A stretch of DNA of 33,695 nt from a virus, in IMG/VR virus record IMGVR_UViG_3300045921_000156, positions 1 through 33,695 of that record; one strand, given 5' to 3'. Under the pieces are notes generated by a model. It did no database searches and was not told the DNA's origin. It was given only the letters and a program-made list of their open reading frames with translations. This document shows, in pieces, positions 29,903 to 33,695 of the stretch. Each line of letters starts with the position of its first letter. The first letter of the stretch is position 1. Made by a program: the position numbers and the translations under genes.

Positions 29903-29935
29903 AAAAAAGGTTAAAGGGAGCTGTTACACTCCCTT
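29903..29935 (-). terminator. Attenuator-like terminator after the major capsid gene
   Basis: On the minus strand a seven-pair stem AAGGGAG/CTCCCTT (29935-29929 with 29920-29914) with an eight-base loop is followed by TAACC and then six T. The T run is offset by five bases, so it may terminate only part of the transcripts, which would fit an abundant capsid protein with lower downstream expression. Confidence 0.6.
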
Positions 29936-29939
29936 GTTA

Positions 29940-30884
29940 TTAAATGTTAACGTAAACAACCTCGTTAGTAAAGTAAACTTGAGTACCTAACTTCCAATGA
30001 GCTGTGAAACGTATATCTCTATTATCTTTTGAGTACCACAAATCAACACTTCCACCTTCTACTTCATCAGCTAAGTCAGTACCGAATACTAAGTTGCTCG
30101 CTCTTGTTAATACCATTTTATTATTTACACCTGTTAACCCATTGATGCCAACAACTTTTACGTTAGTACCTAATAAGTAGGCTTCAAATTCGTTACCCTC
30201 TTTTGGTGATTGGTAGTAGCTATTAGCATCAACCAATGCTTGAGTGTACATTCTGAATAATGTTTTAGACATGTATAATGTTAAATCGTCTGCACCTCTA
30301 ATATTATCAGGTATTAGCGATTCAGCTTTATACATTATCTCTCTAATGTTATTCTTAGTTATTGTTGTAATTGTTGGCGAGAAGTCAGTACCTACAACAT
30401 TTATTTTGTCGGTAGATGATGCAATTCTCTTTAACCAACCATCGCACCAGTGCATAGGGTCAGTGTTAGGTAACGCTGTATCGCCTCGCCACATCAAGTC
30501 ATCTGTTCTGCGTGCAATTAGCTGTGATTTTTTATCTAAGTAAGCCTCCGCAAAAACTAATACATCGTCTTTTGAACCTTTAGGAGCTTTAAGTGCAGCC
30601 CAATAAGCGTTGTAATCCTTAGGACACAATGTTTCTTGCGACTTAACTGAACACACTGTTAAAACCTTCTTAGTTAAAGGCGTTGTGCCTGATGCGTTAA
30701 AACCGCAGCTATCTGCTTGCAATACTAAGTCAGTGTCAAAATAGTTTAGTTGCTGTGAGTGCTTAATTCCTTCAATTACAGTAACACCTGTTTTAAGTGT
30801 TTCTGCACCTGCTACCGATTTCGTGATTAATTCGTGTGAAAGCTCGTCGGTATATGTACTTAATCCTGATAAATTTAATGCCAT
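29940..30884 (-). CDS. Major capsid protein, HK97-fold type, 314 aa
   Basis: Main shell protein. Landmarks: a helical N-terminus (SGLSTYTDELSHELITKSVA), SQLIARRTDDLMWRGDTALP and MHWCDGWLKRIAS in the middle, and a C-terminal VEGGSVDLWYSKDNRDIRFT followed by AHWKLGTQVYFTNEVVYV, consistent with an HK97-type capsid. It sits 22 bases below the scaffold-like gene, and a hairpin follows it. There is no obvious delta domain, which is why a separate scaffold-like gene is present. The fold is inferred from order and length, not shown by search. Confidence 0.82.
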   Translation of the reverse strand: MALNLSGLSTYTDELSHELITKSVAGAETLKTGVTVIEGIKHSQQLNYFDTDLVLQADSCGFNASGTTPLTKKVLTVCSVKSQETLCPKDYNAYWAALKAPKGSKDDVLVFAEAYLDKKSQLIARRTDDLMWRGDTALPNTDPMHWCDGWLKRIASSTDKINVVGTDFSPTITTITKNNIREIMYKAESLIPDNIRGADDLTLYMSKTLFRMYTQALVDANSYYQSPKEGNEFEAYLLGTNVKVVGINGLTGVNNKMVLTRASNLVFGTDLADEVEGGSVDLWYSKDNRDIRFTAHWKLGTQVYFTNEVVYVNI

Positions 30885-30906
30885 TTTTCTATTGTTTTAA
30901 TTGTTA

Positions 30907-31392
30907 TTACTTAATATAGTCGTATATTGATTTTTTACCTTGTTTTACTTGCTCTTTTTCTGCTTGAGTTTTTTTAGCAGCTGGCAATTCGTTTATTCTT
31001 TGCTCTACCTTTTCAATTTTCTCATCAGCTGCTTGTGCCACCTTTAGCATCGCTTCTTCAAACTTTGCTAATTTGCCTTCAAGTGCATTTAGTTTTTCTT
31101 CAAATGATTTTAGAACCTCATCTGCTTGCGATACTTGTGCTTGAGCTTGTGGCTTTTCAATCGATTTTATTACGCCATCAACAACTTCTATTTTAGTGCC
31201 ATCTTCCAATTCATAAGTACCACTATTTAATGACATAACACCTTCCGATGTTACAACATTGATTGGCTGATTTACTTCTAAAATTTCAAATTGAATTTCA
31301 GTGCCATCAATAAGTTTTGCTGATGCCTGCTTCACAGGCTGCTTTTCGAGTATCACCTCGATTATTTTCTTTAGTTTTTCTGATGCATTCAT
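30907..31392 (-). CDS. Scaffolding-like protein, 161 aa
   Basis: Beta-like N-terminal part (AKLIDGTEIQFEILEVNQPI, TYELEDGTKIEVVDGVIKSI) followed by a long charged coiled coil (LKSFEEKLNALEGKLAKFEE, AADEKIEKVEQRINEL) and a basic C-terminus KQGKKSIYDYIK. Position between the head protease and the major capsid gene plus the coiled coil is the classic location and look of a capsid scaffold. Internal cleavage by the protease is likely but not shown. Confidence 0.65.
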   Translation of the reverse strand: MNASEKLKKIIEVILEKQPVKQASAKLIDGTEIQFEILEVNQPINVVTSEGVMSLNSGTYELEDGTKIEVVDGVIKSIEKPQAQAQVSQADEVLKSFEEKLNALEGKLAKFEEAMLKVAQAADEKIEKVEQRINELPAAKKTQAEKEQVKQGKKSIYDYIK

Positions 31393-31429
31393 TCTTTTTA
31401 TTTTTAATTCACCCTTATATATTATTTTT

Positions 31430-32026
31430 TTACAACGTGTGCCATAATTCTTCCAAAGCCTTTATTTCCGCATCTTTCACAGCTTCCATCTCTACTACTT
31501 CATTCGTATATTCATGCATTAATACTCCCTCGATAGAATAACCTCTATATTTACCTGTTTTTATTTTTTCATTCCATAAATTCTCGTCGGTTACTTTTAC
31601 CTTCGCCATCCATGTGCCTTTAGGTAATTTAAAACCATATAATACAGATTTGTCTTTTTCTTCATCTTCGATTATCCAGCTTTCAATTACATAAGCACCT
31701 GCCATAACATTGGTATGCGCTTCATTTATCGCATCAATTCTTTTCTTAGCAATAAAATCTTCTGCGATTTTTGCAACGCTTTCAGCTGTATATTTTACAA
31801 AGTATTCTTTGCCGTCTTGGTTACGATAAATTAATTGCTCTGGAATTAATAAAGCGCCTATAAGCTCTTGTTTGTCCTTTACAATAGCATATCTTACTTG
31901 TTCTTTTTGCTCGTTATAAGCAACGAAATCAACTTCTATTGCTGGAGTTTCTACAAGCGAAATTTTAAAAACACCTGTTTCTTCATCCGATAAATAAGCC
32001 TCGTAAATTGGTATTGTTTTATTCAT
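31430..32026 (-). CDS. XkdF-like prohead protease, 198 aa
   Basis: Putative head-maturation serine protease (XkdF/Peptidase_S78_2 type). Landmarks in order: IPIYEAYLSDEETGVFKISL, VETPAIEVDFVAY, DAINEAHTNVMAGAYVIESW with a candidate catalytic His, LPKGTWMAKVKVTDENLWNE, and KYRGYSIEGVLMHEY with the candidate Ser in the S-I-E-G motif. It follows the tape-measure gene and precedes the scaffold-like gene. Predicted to cleave scaffold and capsid precursor during head maturation. Confidence 0.8.
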   Translation of the reverse strand: MNKTIPIYEAYLSDEETGVFKISLVETPAIEVDFVAYNEQKEQVRYAIVKDKQELIGALLIPEQLIYRNQDGKEYFVKYTAESVAKIAEDFIAKKRIDAINEAHTNVMAGAYVIESWIIEDEEKDKSVLYGFKLPKGTWMAKVKVTDENLWNEKIKTGKYRGYSIEGVLMHEYTNEVVEMEAVKDAEIKALEELWHTL

Positions 32027-32046
32027 ACACCTATATATGTTATTAA

Positions 32047-33695
32047 TTAGTAAATTGTGCCATTTCGTTCTATCTTAGCTATTCGCTTTTGACTATCCGT
32101 TATTTCTTTCTCACTTACATAAGCCTTTACTTCTATTGTCTGTTTTGTTTCCAGTGGTGAAACATCGTTTTTGTCTGCACTACCAACTCCTCTTGAGCCA
32201 ATAAAACTACTGTCTAATGTGAAGTTGTTTATTGCTTCTAACAACGGTGCGAAAAGGCTTGTGCTACGTGCATTTACAACGTATTCGCCGTTTGATAAAT
32301 ATGCGGGTATGCTATCACTTGTCCCAGTGCCCTTACCTCTAACATATCCGCCAGTTGCAAAACGTGGAGGTTCAGGCACATTTGATTGCGACAAAATACT
32401 CTTTGCCTGTGCTATACTTGACAATATCTGCACTATTCCCGTTGCGTATTGTAATGCTCCCGCAGCTCCGAATGTTACTGCATTCGCAGGGTTTGCAGAA
32501 GATGCTGCAGTTAACGCTGATATTGATTTTGCTAAATCAATACCTATTTGAGTTAATGTTACTATCTTTTGAAATTCAATCGCTTCTTTTGATTGTGCCC
32601 CTAACGCATTTGAAAGTGATTTTAAAGAATTTACAAAATCGCTCGCTGCAGCTAACTCCGCTTGTCTTATTAACTCTCTATTCGCTTGTTGCCTTGCTTC
32701 TATTTCTGTTAGCCCCTTCTGATATTCTTCATAATCAATTAAACCTGTTTGATAAAATAATCTTAAATTATTTTTTTGTGCTTCTAAAAAGTCTAACTGT
32801 CCCTTTTCTGACTGTTTATAAGCATAAACAAGTCTATCTACCTCTTCTTCTATTATGTTCTCCTCTTGAACGAGCGGTATTTCTTGAATTTTATTTGAAG
32901 CCTCTTCACGTAACTTTATTATTTCATTTATAGTTTGTCTTTCAAATTCTAATCTTGCTTCTTCGAGCTCTCTTTCTGCTCTAATTCTTTCGTTCCTCTT
33001 TTCATACGCCTCTTTTCTTTTTTTCTCAAGCTCTTCAATTGATTTTTTTTCTTGCTCTCTTCTTTCTTTTAATAGCACCGCATACTCACCAAGTACTTTA
33101 TTTAAATCACGCTGCAGCTCTAATTTTTTCTTCTCGTCTTTCTCAAGCAAAATATTTGTTTGAATTTCTACTGCTTGAAGTTTTAATATTTCACGCTTTA
33201 CCTTGAATATCTTGTCATAGCTCGCACCTTGAGCTTCTAATTTTTTTACATTTAATTCTAATTCGCTTGTTAAATCAGCTGTTGATTTTTTCACCTCGTT
33301 TGAAATGCCTGCAAATTTTTCAAAGGCACTAACTAATTTATCCCAATTAGCTACAACTGCTCCAATTAAAACTAAAAATGCACCAAAGCCTGTTGCTGCC
33401 AATGCAGCCTTAACACCTGTTAAACCTCTTATTGATGCGACAAGACTACTATTCCATAGCTTTTGAGCCGTTGTTGTAAGCAATATTCTTTCATAACTAT
33501 CTTTATTTAGTTTTGCATTTATTGCTTGCAAACCATTTAGAATAGCCATTATTCCTTGCGTCTTTTTAAGCACCTCATTCAACTCTTCGCTTTCGCTGCC
33601 GAATAACGCTACTGCTCCTTGTGCGACTGAAAAGCCCCCTGCAATACCTTCTACAATGCCTATTGCACCTTTTAATTTTCCAAAGTCATCGGCAA
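32047..33695 (-). CDS. Tail tape measure protein, central and C-terminal part
   Basis: Continuation of the gene that starts at 329; within the window the 5' end is cut, and 33569-33695 duplicates 1-127. The product sets tail length and leaves with the DNA during infection. Visible features: a hydrophobic segment (AATGFGAFLVLIGAVVANW) that could be membrane-active, a long Lys/Glu-rich coiled coil (KKLELQRDLNKVLGEY through RAERELEEARLEFERQ), an alanine-rich segment, and a C-terminal module with FATGGYVRGKGTGTSDSIPA and LSNGEYVVNA, a widespread tape-measure ending. At 616 residues it is short for a siphovirus tape measure; by the usual rule of about 1.5 angstrom per residue the tail would be roughly 90 nm. 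The head protease gene follows 20 bases downstream. Confidence 0.88.
   Translation of the reverse strand, partial: ADDFGKLKGAIGIVEGIAGGFSVAQGAVALFGSESEELNEVLKKTQGIMAILNGLQAINAKLNKDSYERILLTTTAQKLWNSSLVASIRGLTGVKAALAATGFGAFLVLIGAVVANWDKLVSAFEKFAGISNEVKKSTADLTSELELNVKKLEAQGASYDKIFKVKREILKLQAVEIQTNILLEKDEKKKLELQRDLNKVLGEYAVLLKERREQEKKSIEELEKKRKEAYEKRNERIRAERELEEARLEFERQTINEIIKLREEASNKIQEIPLVQEENIIEEEVDRLVYAYKQSEKGQLDFLEAQKNNLRLFYQTGLIDYEEYQKGLTEIEARQQANRELIRQAELAAASDFVNSLKSLSNALGAQSKEAIEFQKIVTLTQIGIDLAKSISALTAASSANPANAVTFGAAGALQYATGIVQILSSIAQAKSILSQSNVPEPPRFATGGYVRGKGTGTSDSIPAYLSNGEYVVNARSTSLFAPLLEAINNFTLDSSFIGSRGVGSADKNDVSPLETKQTIEVKAYVSEKEITDSQKRIAKIERNGTIY
33569..33695. repeat. Terminal direct repeat, copy 2 (circular closure)
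   Basis: Second copy of the 127-base overlap described at 1-127. It lies inside the tape-measure gene and adds no new coding content. Confidence 0.95.

Noticed and set aside
1-33695. Integrase, repressor-type lysogeny module, CRISPR array, reverse transcriptase, toxin-antitoxin pair
   Set aside because: Each was looked for in the translated frames and repeats; none was recognisable, and the small HTH and HEXXH proteins alone do not establish lysogeny.

Overview
This window is a complete circular or circularly permuted genome of a tailed phage that infects a member of the Bacteroidota. Bases 1-127 are identical to 33569-33695, so the unit genome is 33,568 bp and the cut lies inside the tape-measure gene. 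The Bacteroidota assignment rests on four things: AT-rich DNA (roughly 30% GC by eye); three promoters of the TTG-N20/21-TAnnTTTG type used by the Bacteroidota primary sigma factor; start codons preceded by A-rich sequence (often AAAACT-ATG) instead of a Shine-Dalgarno sequence; and protein families typical of that phylum's phages (VirE_N-like primase/helicase, XkdF-like protease, DUF6712-like connector). Every gene I accept is on the minus strand, so transcription runs from high to low coordinates and continues across the circular junction.

Layout in transcription order. Early module 1 (about 22.98 to 19.13 kb, promoter at 22945-22976) carries small unknown proteins, a Rad52-like annealing protein, a small protein with an SSB-like acidic tip, a helical-repeat protein, a small HTH protein and a RusA resolvase. 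Early module 2 (19.13 to 14.60 kb, near-twin promoter at 19096-19127) carries an HEXXH metalloprotease, a second helical-repeat protein, an RNA ligase, many small unknowns and a winged-helix-like protein. Replication module (promoter at 14590-14621) has a structured leader, a lambda-O-like initiator gene with iteron-like repeats and an AT-rich tract inside it, and a primase/helicase.

These are followed by a frameshifted small gene, a sigma-like protein, small membrane proteins, and then the packaging and virion genes: terminase small and large subunits (9.5-7.9 kb), a putative tail-assembly chaperone with a -1 slippery site, neck and tail genes (7.1-0.3 kb), the tape measure (329 to 1, then 33568 to 32047), head protease, scaffold-like protein, major capsid protein, tail-tube-like protein, portal, connector and fibre-like protein (32.0-26.1 kb). 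The lysis cluster follows (holin-like protein, M15 endolysin, second small membrane protein, unimolecular spanin candidate; 26.0-23.0 kb) and encloses a DEDDy exonuclease and a DUF3310-like gene. The order is unusual: tail genes and tape measure come between the terminase and the head genes, and the portal lies after the major capsid protein.

No integrase, excisionase, transposase, CRISPR array or tRNA gene was seen, so a strictly lytic or episomal lifestyle is most likely. No gap without a gene reaches 300 bases. The most notable non-coding structures are the iteron/AT-rich origin candidate inside the initiator gene, the pseudoknot-capable leader upstream of it, two matching operator-bearing promoters, and a recurrent 23-27 nt intergenic element in front of at least seven early genes.
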